A DNA stretch of 64,000 nt from Asterochloris sp. CNOR1 (Eukaryota; Chlorophyta; Trebouxiophyceae; Trebouxiales; Trebouxiaceae): positions 372,001 through 436,000 of the forward strand of contig OZ017750.1 in the NCBI GenBank assembly GCA_963969365.1. Direction: 5' to 3'. Below, piece by piece: positions 11,101 to 21,922 of this stretch. Both the position numbers and the translations under genes were made by a program. The notes under the pieces were generated by a model. It was given only the letters and a program-made list of their open reading frames with translations, ran no database searches and was not told the origin of the DNA. Positions within the stretch are counted from its first letter, which is position 1; every line of letters starts with the position of its first letter.

Positions 11101-14100
11101 GATCATGACAGCACCATACATGTCTGTGGCATCTCACCCCTCTAGGACATGTGTGGTGACAGCATACAGGATCATGGAGATCCCCGTCTGGCAGCATACT
11201 AGGCATCGCCACCGCCCAGCCCCAGACGATTGAGGCTTTCCTGACTTTCAGATGTGCCTTTCCATGCAGTTGTATGGGATGTTGTCAGTAACATGCAACC
11301 CCCAACCACTTGCGAGGGCTTCTCTCAGGTGAATCTGCATGCTGACTCGAAGCACGTACAGGACTTGCTCATACTCTGGTGCCTGGACATGAGAGGCCCA
11401 GATTCAGGCAGCAGGTCATCAGGCACCTCCAAGCAAGAGCATCAACTGCCCACCTGACTCAGCATTTGCTGCACAGTGGTCGCAGAAAGAATGCTATGTC
11501 TGCACAAGTGCGACATTCAAACTGCAACCTGCTGCCTGTGGCTGCAGGGTGACATCATTGGGGTTGGGATAAGGACAACATGTAAGGATCACTGCTTCCC
11601 TCACCTGGGGATCTGAGAACTCGATGCAAGGCTTCTGCCTGATGCATGGCTAGTGAACTCTGCACAGGCAGCTGCAAAGATTATAGGGGCCCCAGCCTGC
11701 CCAGTGACTTTCTGCAATGGCAGCTGCAGATGTCATGGGGGCCACAGCCTGCCCCAGCGACTGCATAGTGCGGCTTTATGCTGCTTGAGCCAGCACCTGG
11801 GGAGCTGACCAGGCTAGATCAGCAGCCTATCACTGTCGTCTTGACACCCTGTTTGGTAGCCTTCCAATGTTAATAGTATCCTTTGTATTCATAGGCAGCT
11901 TGAGGTTGAGTCTAGAACTGCGCTGAAAGCCGCAGGTCTGACAACACATGGTGACAGTCACATGCCTCCTGGGCCTGTTCAGAAACAGACAAGAGGACGG
12001 GCGGTCATCATCACCTTCCACAAGAACGGTGAGCCTTTCAGGCTGAGCAGCTCAAGAATGCTGCTGTTTGTCTGAGGTGCATTGCAATCCAGAAGTGCTG
12101 CATTGCCTGCTCTGGCTTGCGCAACCATGTCAGCGTCCTGCTGTGTCCTGCCAGGTCATCAGATAGTCCTGTTGTGGCCACCTCAGCTGTGTCAAATGTC
12201 TGCAGATCTCACAGCACATGCTCCTCGTGTGCCTGCAGGTAGGCTCATGGCCAAGCACAAGGTGAGCAGGCAGCCCCGACCTGAGCATGTCAGGAGCTCT
12301 GTGAACTTGCCTTACCACTGCACGCTTACCTTTGGGCCATACCTGCCCTGACGATCCTCCAGGCTGACTGCATGCTGATTGCCAGTATATGCCCTCTTGG
12401 GGACTGCTGGCTGCAGCCTGAGCGTCAGGTCGCTGCATTGCTGATGTGTCGAGGCTGTCTGCACCCTGCCTGCCTGCTCTGCCTGGCAAAACGTGTGCAC
12501 AGTACCTCTGATCATCATACGCAACTGACAAATGGGTGCATGCCACAGCCACCATGCCCATGCCATCCAGCGTTCAGATCTCTACATTTGTTGGGACCCC
12601 ACATTGCTCGCCTCCGCAAGGCGTCAGTGCTGCAAGCATCAGCTCAGAGAGACTGTGGGGTTGAGCCTGAATTCTTACCTCGCTCATACCCAATGTGCAC
12701 CCATACGCCATCTCAGTGCTGCAGGTGGTCTCTGCCTACATGTGTAATGCATGCATGGCCCACAACGGGGATCCCAACGGCCAGTGGCACGTCATGGTCA
12801 GCAGCGGCACGCCTGGCGACTCAGTGCAGCTGCTGCGCCCGCCTCCCACCCAGGCAGCCAAGCCAAGCACCGCTCGCGTCCCTGAGGCAGCACAGCCTGC
12901 TCAGCTGGATGCCCAGAGCCAGGCCCACAGGCGGTCAGGTGCGCACATGCACACCTGCTTGACAGACTGCAGTTGGAGCAGGCCGGCGCCGCCTGCTGCT
13001 CAGCTGCATGCTAGGACTAGAGCAGAGGCAGTCAGGTGTGGCTTCAAACGTCAATCAGGGTAGACCTGGTCTGGCAGCAACAGCCATTGACAGTGGGCAG
13101 GCAGCAGCCCTTCTTTTCAGCAGCAAATACAGCGGCGCCTTTATAAATGTCATGAGCCAGACATACGGGCAGCCCTGCACCATTGCCCACTCCAGTCCAC
13201 CTTACCTGCTACATGACATATCTGCCAGTGCGTGTCTGCAGCGAGGCTCCGGCAGCTGTGCTGAGCTGACACCAGGTGTGCCAGTGCGCCAGCATCCTGC
13301 CACCAGCCTGCTGACTGAGTTCTGCTTGCCCTCAACACGTTTTAAGGAGCTACCCACTCCCACCATGGCAGACTTCCCATGTTGGCACGGTGTGCCGTTG
13401 GGAGCAGCACCACTGGCTGCTTCTGTAGACAGCTGTCTGCACCTGCCTGCAGCAACGCTCAAGATGCTGATGGCGGTGGCGCTTCAGGCCGTTGCCTCAA
13501 ATCAGCTGAGACCGCCCGTGTCCCTGCACTGCAATGGCTAACCAATCTGCCTTGCACCAGCTTGGAAGAGCTGGTGGCACCCCTGGTGTTGAGCAGCCAG
13601 CACAGCGCCCAGAGTGCATGCAGCTCCTGTCAAAGCAGCAGGTGGCCAATGTCAGAATGGTGACCTGGCATTTCAGATGTGCCACCTGCTGCCAAACGAC
13701 TTTTCTACTGGTTCCTGCCGTGCAGCTGCAGGGCAGGGATCGGTGACTACTCCTGTCACCTCCCAGTCCCCAGCACCAGCATGGACACCTGAGAAAGCAG
13801 GCCGCTCTCCATGACTGCTGACTCCTGAGCTGCCTGCATGCAGCTGCTCTCAAGGAGCTGGTGCCGCACACAATGCGCAACTCCATGACGGGCTGCTGAG
13901 GTTACAGGTGCTCCCAAGGACTTTGCACTGAAGTTTGTGCCTGTAGATCTTGCAGCTGCCCTTAAGGAGCTGATGATGGCCCCGGTGCCTCCACCCCAGC
14001 AAGACAGGAATCCAAATGGGACAGGTGCGTTGCGCTTGACGCTGCGCTGCACCTGGGTTTAGTGCTGCTGATGGATGGGGCGTTTGAAAATTGTCATGGG

Positions 14101-14651
14101 ATGTCAGGGGCGGCCTGTACAGGTAACTGGACAGGTGCTTTGGAGCTGGCACTGCGCTACTTGATGCTTGGGCTTTGCTGAGCATTGCTGTGGCTTGATG
14201 TCATGAGTGTGCTGCAATTGAGAGTGGGCTTTGCAGTTCCGTTGTAGTGGGGTTGGTGACGCATGAGTGAGCAACCCACCAGAGCAGTTACGCACCCAGC
14301 CCTGTGGGAGGACATACCCAGCCCTGTGGACAGAGACCACCCAGCTGCAGCATGCAGCGCCCGTGTGCTGGCCAAGGCGCCACCATGGACAGTGGCGCGT
14401 CCAGTTGCCTTTGTACCTTGGAGCTTCCAGCATTGCTGCCATTGACCTTGACATGTGTGTAGATGGTCCCGTGGCGATCAGCTGCGCCCCCTCTGAAGGA
14501 TGCTGAACACGACATGTACGTCTCCAGATTAGGGCCCAGATGGCCTGCTCCTCAACCCTCCCTGGGCTTATGTTTGCTGACCTGTAATCCCACCTCTCTT
14601 GTAGATGAGGACGAACCCTACCTGGATGAGGACTCAGATGAGGATATGTAG
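5193..14651 (+). pseudogene. BTB-BACK-SPRY-family gene, copy B (multi-exon, broken)
   Basis: Exon 1 is 5193-5339 (MKRKAASGSVSKQ...) and exon 2 is 5567-5637. A BTB domain begins at 5992 (ANVILSVGDQQVLAHSCVL) and continues with VTVDLSQGDSPEDFLELLHF to about 6203. BACK-like exons follow: 6728-6959 (ELLTARNCLNLLLKLTERY), 7885-7980 (VPSEVAVLEAVKVYHHYNT), 8220-8310 (LLPCVRLPQLRLDMLLARV) and 8781-8851. Next is an unrecognised exon, 9765-10043 (SPHPECHELGFLLERG), then SPRY-type exons around 10398-10616, 11550-11582 (GDIIGVGIRTT) and 11990-12030 (VIITFHKNGE), and an acidic tail ending DEDSDEDM at TAG 14649-14651. BTB-BACK proteins usually act as Cullin-3 substrate adaptors, with the C-terminal domain choosing the target. 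Damage seen: a one-base frame change inside BTB near 6080, a TAG at 6204 at the end of the BTB exon, another frame change near 6866, and in-frame TAA 10014 and TGA 10038 where copy C reads AGA and TGG. I therefore call it a pseudogene, although some sites could be spliced around. Confidence 0.6.
6908..7260 (+). repeat. Tandem copies of a BACK exon tail with its donor
   Basis: The end of the BACK exon (CAGCTTCCCTGCAGAGTTTG at 6908, donor GTAAGC at 6960) recurs in the following intron at 7053 and 7230 with increasing divergence. The copies carry the same downstream words (GACTG..., CTGCTGGCACRGTCT). A weaker fourth copy may lie near 7410. Confidence 0.55.
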
Positions 14652-14740
14652 GAAGACGAGCTTGTGGTAGAGGAGGAGAGATACACCATGCACCTTGCAA
14701 GGCTCAGTGCAGGGCTCAAATGAGCAAGGCGGTCAGCCTA
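9758..14740 (+). repeat. Left arm of diverged inverted repeat (copy B segment)
   Basis: This stretch is collinear with the reverse complement of 58800-63850. Shared landmarks are the PHPE-exon, the SPRY exons, the SSGTPGDSVQL exon, the CSQGA-exon near 13853 and the acidic tail with a common TAG. It is also collinear with copy A (1-4760) in direct orientation. Exons are well conserved while introns have diverged, as expected of old gene duplicates. Confidence 0.75.
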
Positions 14741-14976
14741 GTGAGTCCCTATCTAATCAGTGCACTGGTGTGGACGGGCGCGTTAGCTTTGACCTCTTGG
14801 TTGCCTGGCCGTCAAAGATCTGACATGCAGGGAGCTCAACGCCCCAGCAATCAGAGGGGTGCAGCACCCTGTGCTGTGCAAGCCATGTGTGTCTCCAGCC
14901 CCTGCAGTGCTTTGCCAGCACTTGTGCTGGAGCGTCAGCCCTCTGGTCTGTGTGTAAAGCCCATCTGTGAGTGAAT

Positions 14977-14981
14977 TGTAA
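14977..14981 (+). terminator. TGTAA polyadenylation-type signal downstream of copy B
   Basis: It stands in the same relative position and context as the TGTAA after copy A. Conservation between the two duplicates supports a 3'-end role; cleavage itself is not visible in DNA. Confidence 0.35.
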
Positions 14982-15027
14982 CCTTCAGACACGTTTCAAA
15001 ACAACAAAGTTCACTTGATAAGAGGTC

Positions 15028-15051
15028 GGCAGGCAGGCAGGCAGGCAGGCA
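15028..15051 (+). repeat. (GGCA)6 microsatellite
   Basis: Six uninterrupted GGCA units lie between copy B and the PRP38 gene. A similar GGCA run occurs at about 37152-37170. No function is implied. Confidence 0.9.
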
Positions 15052-15445
15052 TGACCACCTTAGGGTGCAAGCGCCCTGTCCTCCTGAGCTCCAACTCGTT
15101 GGCTTATGCTGAGGCCTACAATCAAGCACTGCCATGAGAGACATCCACAGGCGAGGTGTAGCCTGCAGGCTGGAGTGGCAGCACTCATCATCAAGTGAAC
15201 TGATCTCTTACGCTGCAGGCCACTTCTGAACTGGCCCTCTAGCACAGGGCTTCTGCTGACTGGAAAAGCTTGCATGCTGTTGACAACTCCTGTAAAGCTG
15301 GCATACATCTGGGGTTGAGCTCAGCTGAGAAGAGCTGATCTGTTGGACACTAAGGCAATCATGCAGCCTGCAGTGGCAAGACTTGTTGAAGTACTCGACT
15401 GCCCTTCTACTTCACAAAGCCTGCTCAGTCAAAGCCCAGGCAGTC

Positions 15446-18400
15446 ATGGAGCAGCATGGCAGCACTTCCACGTACAACATGGAGAGCGTGCTGCGCCAGA
15501 ACATTGTCAGCTCAGAGTACTTTCGCAGCAGCTGCGCCCAGCTAAACAGCTGGGACGAGTGTGTGGACATGATATACGATGATGTGTACCATGTGGAGCC
15601 CTGGATGAGTGGGAATGCAAGAGGCGCAAGCTCAGCCTTTTGCCTGCTCTACAGGCTGATGCAGCTCAAGATAACTGCTGGCCAGGTCCGCCAGCTGCTG
15701 GACCACGCAGACTCGGTGTACATTCGCGCGGTGAGTGCTGGCTGCCCTTGCCAGGGTGGTATGCTTTGCTGCTACTTCCCTGCCGGCATGCCTGAGGGCT
15801 GCATGACACTGTACACCTCAACGGAGGTGTGAGGCTGCTGCTGTGAAGGTCTTCCATTGCTGCGCTCAAGATGCCTGCGCAAGCTTTGCAGTGCGAACAG
15901 CCAACCTGAAGCTACTGTGCTGGCCCCACAGCTGCACAGGGCACAGGAGACAGAGCCCGGGGCTGCTTGCAGATGCATCCCCAGACTGCTGCACAGTGCT
16001 TGCCCAGCTCTGACCTTCGTGTGCTTGCCCCTGCAGATTGGCCTGCTGTACCTACGCTATGTGGGGGAGCCCAAGAGCTTGTGGCAGGACTGGCTGAGTC
16101 ACTACATGTATGATGACCAGGTGCGCCAGAGTGAGTCCCTGGGGGGGCTGCCGTTGGCCTGGGTCACCTTAGCTGGACAGCCCACTGGCGTTACCTTGCC
16201 AGAGGTACCCGAACTATGTTTTGTTCTTCTGAGCGGTGCTGGAGGATTCCGTACTGCATTGCATAGGGACTGGGCCTGTGCCTGCACCATGCACATGAGC
16301 GAGCGGCCTCCGTATCTGCTTTCGCCCTGCCCCTCAAAGCAGCGCCCACTCTAGCGGCCTCCAATTTCCTGACGCCTGCCCTGCCTCTGTAGCAGCGCTG
16401 ACATACGGGTGCCCCAAAGCTGATAGTTCTCCCTGATCTCTGCCTGTGCAGGAGATCCAGCCCAGCGGCGAGTCTGGGGGAACAGTCACCTTTGGAGCAT
16501 ACATGCGCGATGTGTTCCTTGATCAGGTGTGCGACCTCTCCTCACGCTGCTCTCTGTTGTCGACTGCATACGCCTCTACCATCTTACAGCACTGTGAGTG
16601 GCACCATTGATTGAGCTTGGCAGTGGCTGCCTGCCATGCACTGGCGAGACCTGCTGCGGCGCTCTGCCTGGTCCACAGCTGCAGCCAACCCATCTGTGCA
16701 GCGTGTAAGGTGTTGCAGGGTCACGCTCACCAGAGACAGGCTGACGCCGCCTCCCTCCCACGAGCTTGACTGCGTGATGGCCCAGCTGGTGTCAGCGGGC
16801 AAGTCACTGCTGCTGACCCGCTGCATTTCTGTCAGCTATGCCAGCCCATGCATGCCACACTGCCAGATTGACCTGAGCTGCGATCAGCTGGGCTTGCAGT
16901 CTGAGAGAACCACCCAGCATCATGCAAGCATGCATGGAGGCTTGCTTCAAAGTGTTCACACATTGCCTAAGCTTGGCACGCCCCGGCCGTCTGGCAGGCC
17001 GCAGCGCCTGTGAGACATCACACATCCCAACCATCCTGCAAAGACTCAATCCAGCTGACCTCCCTTTCCTTTCCTCTTGCGCTGCAGTACTACTTTGAGA
17101 CCATCTTCCCCCGCATCCCAAAGCCAGTGCAAGACAGTATGGTGGCCCAGCTGCAAGCTGCTCAGCTCCCCTTCAAAGCAGTGGGCAATGCGGGGCAGGG
17201 GGGAGCTGACAGAAGGGGCTTGGACGAGCCAAACCGACGCCCTGCCTCGGTGAAGGCTTCGCTGTCGGTCGCCTTTGGGCAGCGGGCGCCCAACAGGGCG
17301 ACTGCCAGGGAGGAGGGACGGGGCCTGGGGGCTGGCATGCGGGGCACATACGGCGGCGGCGGGGGGGTGGTTGGCGACGCAGCTGGGGAAGCCCTGCGTG
17401 CCAGGTGGGTGACACCAGCTTCTGGAAGTCTGCTGGTGTTGTCGGCAACTAGAATGGGCAGCTTGTTTGAGCACACAGCACTGTGGCTTGGGTCTGGTTG
17501 AGGACTGCTGCGGGGCTGACCCATGTGCCAGGTGGGCTTGCAGAGCTGCCAAATTGTGCTGTCAGATAATGGAACAAGGGCGAGCTGCTTCTGGCTGGGG
17601 CGTGCAGTTCTTGGCGATGGAGTTGTCTCGGAAGATGGCAGGCCAGCTGACTTACGAGACGGCACGGACTTGGATGACTCATGCAAGAGCAGGGGCAGGC
17701 TGCACTGCTGGGGCAATGCAGTGCGACAGCAAGGACATGTTTGAGCAGCGGGTGGGTGATAGCGCGCCACATGCCGGTGTGATATGCACTTCTCCTGTCT
17801 TCAGCATATAGGTGCATGGCACCTGGTCTTGAGCAGCTGCCTGGCTTCTTGGATCTGCTGGCAGCAGGAAGAGCAGGAGCGCTGGACCTGTGCGGTTTGG
17901 CAGAGTGCTGGCTGCAGAGCAGCGCGGAGTGAGGCAGAGGTGCTCGGCAGCACGTCTGCATGAAAGCCTGGTGTGTTCAGCAGCTATAGCACACTACAGG
18001 CCGCCGCGGGCCCCACTGCTAACTGCTGGCCTCAGGGAGAGCACTTCATGTGTCTGTGGCCAGCGCAGCATTTTAGTTCCTGACTGCCTTGCGCAGTTGC
18101 GCAAGCATTTTCAGTGCTGCAGGCTGGTTGCTCAGGTACCTGCCAAGGCAGGCTGCTGCAGGGCATCACCTGCGAAGACCACATGTGGGGAACAGAACAG
18201 AGTATTCTCAGTGGACTTTACCTGGTCAGCACAGGCGCCTATACCTGGGCACCTGCTATGCTATTTATGCCATGCCGGCATCTCTGCTTCATTGCTGCCC
18301 GACACTCTGTTACAGCACCTGCTTGCTGCCTGCAGCTCCAGAGACGGCCGGGAAAGGGATGAGCGTGAGAGGAGCGCATACCGCAGCAGGTGACTGTCCT

Positions 18401-18925
18401 TGTTCTGAGCTTTTGAGTTTCTGAAGCAGCCTTCAGTGTCAGTGTAGGGCCTGCTTGTACATGACAGACAGCTGCCTGCCCCAGCCCTGCCTGCTGATCG
18501 CCATGCTATTACTTTCTGGGGTTGTGGGTGCCTCCTGCTCGCAGCAAGCTTTCCGCTCTGCTGCGTGCTGCTGTGACAGCTTGGAGTCTCGAGGTGCCCT
18601 GCTTGCTTCAGGGACCACAGGTGGCCACAGGTGTTCAGGCCCTGATGCTGTGCCTTCCTTGCTGCCTGTGTTGCTTGCAATGGTGTGCCTCCCTTGCAGG
18701 GACGATGATCGTGACAGGCGCCACAGCCAGGACCGGCGCCCCCAACACTCAGATCGGGACCGACACTATTCCAGCAGGGATGGCAGCCGCGGGCATGACG
18801 GGTACTCCAGCCGAGGGCACCATGCTCGTGATGACAGGTGTAATAGCTATAAGGGCAGCAATGACCGCAGACGCAGCCGCAGTCCAGCTGATAGGCATAG
18901 ACATAGATCCCACTCCAGGTACTGA
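15446..18925 (+). CDS. PRPF38B: Pre-mRNA-splicing factor 38 (PRP38/PRPF38B family)
   Basis: Six exons join in frame: 15446-15730, 16037-16120, 16452-16526, 17088-17404, 18336-18389 and 18700-18925, giving 346 residues. The N-terminal ~190 residues are the PRP38 domain: NMESVLRQNIVSSEYF, then DDVYHVEPWMSG, SSAFCLLYRLMQLKI, HADSVYIRAIGLLYLRY and FETIFPRIPKPVQD, all in the family order. The end of exon 4 is rich in Gly and Arg (AGMRGTYGGGGG). The last two exons form an RS-type tail (RDRRHSQDRR, RRRSRSPADRHRHRSHSRY). PRP38 acts in spliceosome activation in the nucleus, and RS tails are typical of the 38B branch. The start is the first ATG in the exon, directly before the conserved N-terminus. A TGTAA follows the stop by 97 bp. 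The family assignment is firm; exon ends rest on GT/AG and phase agreement. Confidence 0.93.
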
Positions 18926-19839
18926 CAATGATCAGCTTACGGCAGGACTAAAGGGCTTGGTCTGAAGCACTCCAAAAAGTCTGACGCCAATATCTGGACA
19001 CCATGTATGGACTGTGTGCACTGTAATCAAGGCATCAGTGTGAAGCTTGAATGAGTCTTGTAGTGGTCCACACTACCTTGCAAATCTGAGTGAGACTGGG
19101 AGGAGTCTGTTAACATCCTGGCTCAGGTTGCTTGGGGCGCCCCAGCGTTCTGCAATCGCCCTCTGACAGATCTAGACTGTGAGATGAGCATTATATTGCA
19201 TGCGCCATCAGCAATCGCATGTCAAGTCCTGGCTCTCCCCCCCTCGATTCATCTGAATCTAGGTCACAAGCACAAAAAGCTTGCACAGGCTGCGCCACAC
19301 AGTTGAGTTTGCACACAGCACAATTCAATCCTGCATTCCAGGCTCCTCAGGCGTCCCCTGACCTCTCTCGTGATCCCACAACTCAAGTCAATGTCAAGTC
19401 ATGTGATTGCCAGGACTGACAGTGGCACGGCAGCTCAGAGCAAAGGATGGTGCTGGGGCCGGGTTCACCCAGCCAGAGTCAACTGGCAGCGCTCACATGC
19501 AGGCCTCAAACAATCGCTGTGTGGCTGCTTGTGGCCTACTAGGACCCTGAGTATCATCACCCCACGCAGGCAAGCTGTGCTCTGACGAGTAGTCATGCGA
19601 GGCGTGCATGCTCACGTTTGATTGCACCCTGTTGGCCTGCCATTGGCTGATGCCCTCACGTATGTGCTTCCCAATCAATGAGTATGTGCTTCCCAATCAA
19701 TGTCACAGCCTCTGCAGTCGTGCTTGACTGTCAGCACGACGTTGCTGCAGTGCAATGGCCTCTTTGAGGCAGACCATACAGACGCACACAGCTGGTGCAG
19801 AGCTCTGCTGGTGAGCTCTCAGTCGTGGCTGTCTGCAGG
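18926..19839. other. Intergenic region between PRP38 and the pKIWI502-like gene
   Basis: It holds the PRP38 3' end (TGTAA at 19022-19026) and presumably the promoter and first exon(s) of the next gene, which I could not delimit. A 20-base word (TATGTGCTTCCCAATCAATG) is repeated exactly at 19661 and 19683. No other feature was seen. Confidence 0.4.
19661..19702. repeat. Short perfect tandem duplication, 22-bp period
   Basis: Two identical 20-base words separated by AG, upstream of the oxidoreductase gene. The absence of divergence suggests a recent duplication. It contains CCAAT on the plus strand in both copies. Confidence 0.85.
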
Positions 19840-21743
19840 CCACACAAGTCAGGGCCCTCTGTGTTCTTCCGCCCTGTGGTGGCAGCCTGGGGAGATGTGC
19901 AGTGGGAGACAGCAAAGGTGTCTGAACGGAAGCAGGCAGCCTCTGGGGTGAGCAATCTCACTGAGCTGTAGTGGTGCTGGAATGCTCCAGGAGCTGGCGC
20001 TGGATTTCTGCTTGTCAACCGTGAGCTGCCTGCAAGGCATCTGCCCAAGGCAGCATCAGGCAGGGGAGGCTCCAGATGTGTGCTGAGTGGGCATGGTGGG
20101 ACCTTGAAGGTGGCCGAGCCACCATAAGTCCCTGCAGCTCTATGTCTGCACAAAGCTGGCAGCCACTTCATCCATCATGCCATGGGATGCCCTGCTGCGA
20201 CTGTAGAGGAGAGACCGTCTTGTGCCTCCGTGCCCTGCCTGCTGCGGACTCACAAGGTTGAGTTGGGCAGCTCTTTTGATCGGCATTCTCCTGACAACGC
20301 TCCTTCCTCTGCATACTCCAGTGTCTCACCTCTCACTCCCCCGCCATGCTGCAGCTGCAACTGCTGAGGGTGGATCTGGGCGGCCTGGTGGATGGGTACA
20401 CCACCGCTGGGCAGTTTATTCAGATGCGGGTGGGCGAGAAGAAGGCAGGCTTCTTCGCCATCGCGTCCCCGCCAGACAAGGAGAACAGGGGGCCCGTGGA
20501 GGTGCTCGTGAAGGACAATGCGCCCGAGACCACCGCCCACGACCTGTGCAGGATTGAGCCAGGTGAGTTGGGGAGGCCCCTACGTGTCTTGCATGTTTCT
20601 GCCTGCAATCTTGGCAGGATTGCGCCATGTGGGTTCAGAGGGGCGCTGTTTTGATCCTGCATGCATTACAGGGAAATGAGCAGGTGGCTACGGACCTCAC
20701 AAGGCCTGCAAAGTTCTGCATTGTCAGGTTCGGGTGTTGGTTTGGAGCCCCCACTGCACCACCTGCAACAAGGCCCATGACGCTTCTCGGTCGCGCCCAT
20801 TCTGGAGGCTCAGACCTGGCCAGCCATGCAGCAATGCCAAGGCAGTTGCCCCAGCATGCAGGCGGCGGCGGAGCTGGCTGGTGAGAGTTGACTGCTGCTT
20901 TCCATACTTCTTGCCCAAGAAGTGAACCAGTGCCCTTCTGTGCTGCAGGGACAAATGTTGAGGTGACTGCAGTGATGGGCAAGGGGTTCCGGCCGGAGCG
21001 GGCGCCCGCAAAGCAGTTCCCCACCTGCTTCATCTTTGCCACAGGCTCTGGCATCAGCCCGATCAAGGCCCTGATCGAGAGCAATGAGCTGGAGGTGAGG
21101 CTGCATGCTCCTGCCCCAGCAGTGCATGTCGCTGGAGACTGTGCTGCAGGGCGGGAGATGCCTGTTGCCCTCTCAGGCACGTCATTGCCCCAGCCGTGCA
21201 TGTCCTCAGGGATCTGCAGGGCAGGGGATGTCTGCGGCTCCCTCGTGCACACTTGAGTCTGAACAGCCGGGCAGCGGCCTGCACGGCAACCCAAAATATC
21301 CTGCTGGGTCACTTGCTGTGAGGTAGATGATGGGTGAAGCCTGAAGAGGCCTGAAGGGCAAAGAGACAGCTTCCTATGCAGCTGTATTTTTCCTCTGCCC
21401 TTTCTTCACTTGATGTCTGCTTGCATTCAACTGGCGCCTGCCAATTGTGCAGACCAGCGAGCGGCAGCGGGTCAAGCTCTACTATGGGACCTCCAGGCGA
21501 GACAGCACGGCATATGCAGACTTGCAGGCCAGCTGGAAGGATGACTACGGGGTAGAAACTGTCAATGTCTTTTCCGACGATGGCAAGGGGTACATTCAGA
21601 ACGTGTTCCAGGAGCTGGAGGGCGACTTCGATGGCAGCAAGACATGCGCTGTATTGGTGGGCCAGAAGGAGATGTGTGAAGCAATCACAAAGTTCCTAGA
21701 GTCCAAAGGAGTCAGCAAAGCTTGCATCTTGCTGAACTTCTGA
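19840..21743 (+). CDS. Plastid FAD/NAD(P)-binding oxidoreductase, pKIWI502-like (N-terminus unresolved)
   Basis: Four exons were resolved: at least 19840-19947, then 20355-20562, 20949-21094 and 21453-21743, for 250 residues with agreeing phases. The fold is that of ferredoxin-NADP reductase. The FAD half contains AGQFIQMRV and FFAIASPPD; the latter replaces the usual RxYS motif, as I recall for plant pKIWI502 proteins. The pyridine-nucleotide half begins IFATGSGISPIKALIE, has KLYYGTSRRDS and AVLVGQKEM, and ends CILLNF, close to the plant C-terminus. It probably transfers electrons between NAD(P)H and a flavin in the chloroplast; the physiological partner is unknown. The first resolved exon (WGDVQWETAKVSERKQAASG) matches the start of the mature domain, so the start codon and transit peptide must lie upstream. 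The 3' end faces the desulfhydrase gene 179 bp away. Confidence 0.85.
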
Positions 21744-21922
21744 GCAGGCTCCTGGAAGTCTTGACAGGCACTGGGCAGACTTGACTTGCTGACAATATGT
21801 CTTTGTGTGTTCATGACCTGGCAGGCCATTTGCTGCTGCCCTTTATCAGCAGAGCTGCCCAATTGATTGTTTTGACTTGCTGCTCCCCTCCCTGCTGCCA
21901 GTAAGCTGGCCTGCTTCTTCAA
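21744..21922. other. Shared 3' interval of two convergent genes
   Basis: Only 179 bp separate the stop codons of the pKIWI502-like gene (+) and the desulfhydrase gene (-), so their 3' UTRs probably overlap. I see no other feature. Confidence 0.5.

Noticed and set aside
17162-17961. Overlapping 170-200 codon minus-strand frames
   Set aside because: Antisense to PRP38 exon 4 and its intron; no recognisable domain.
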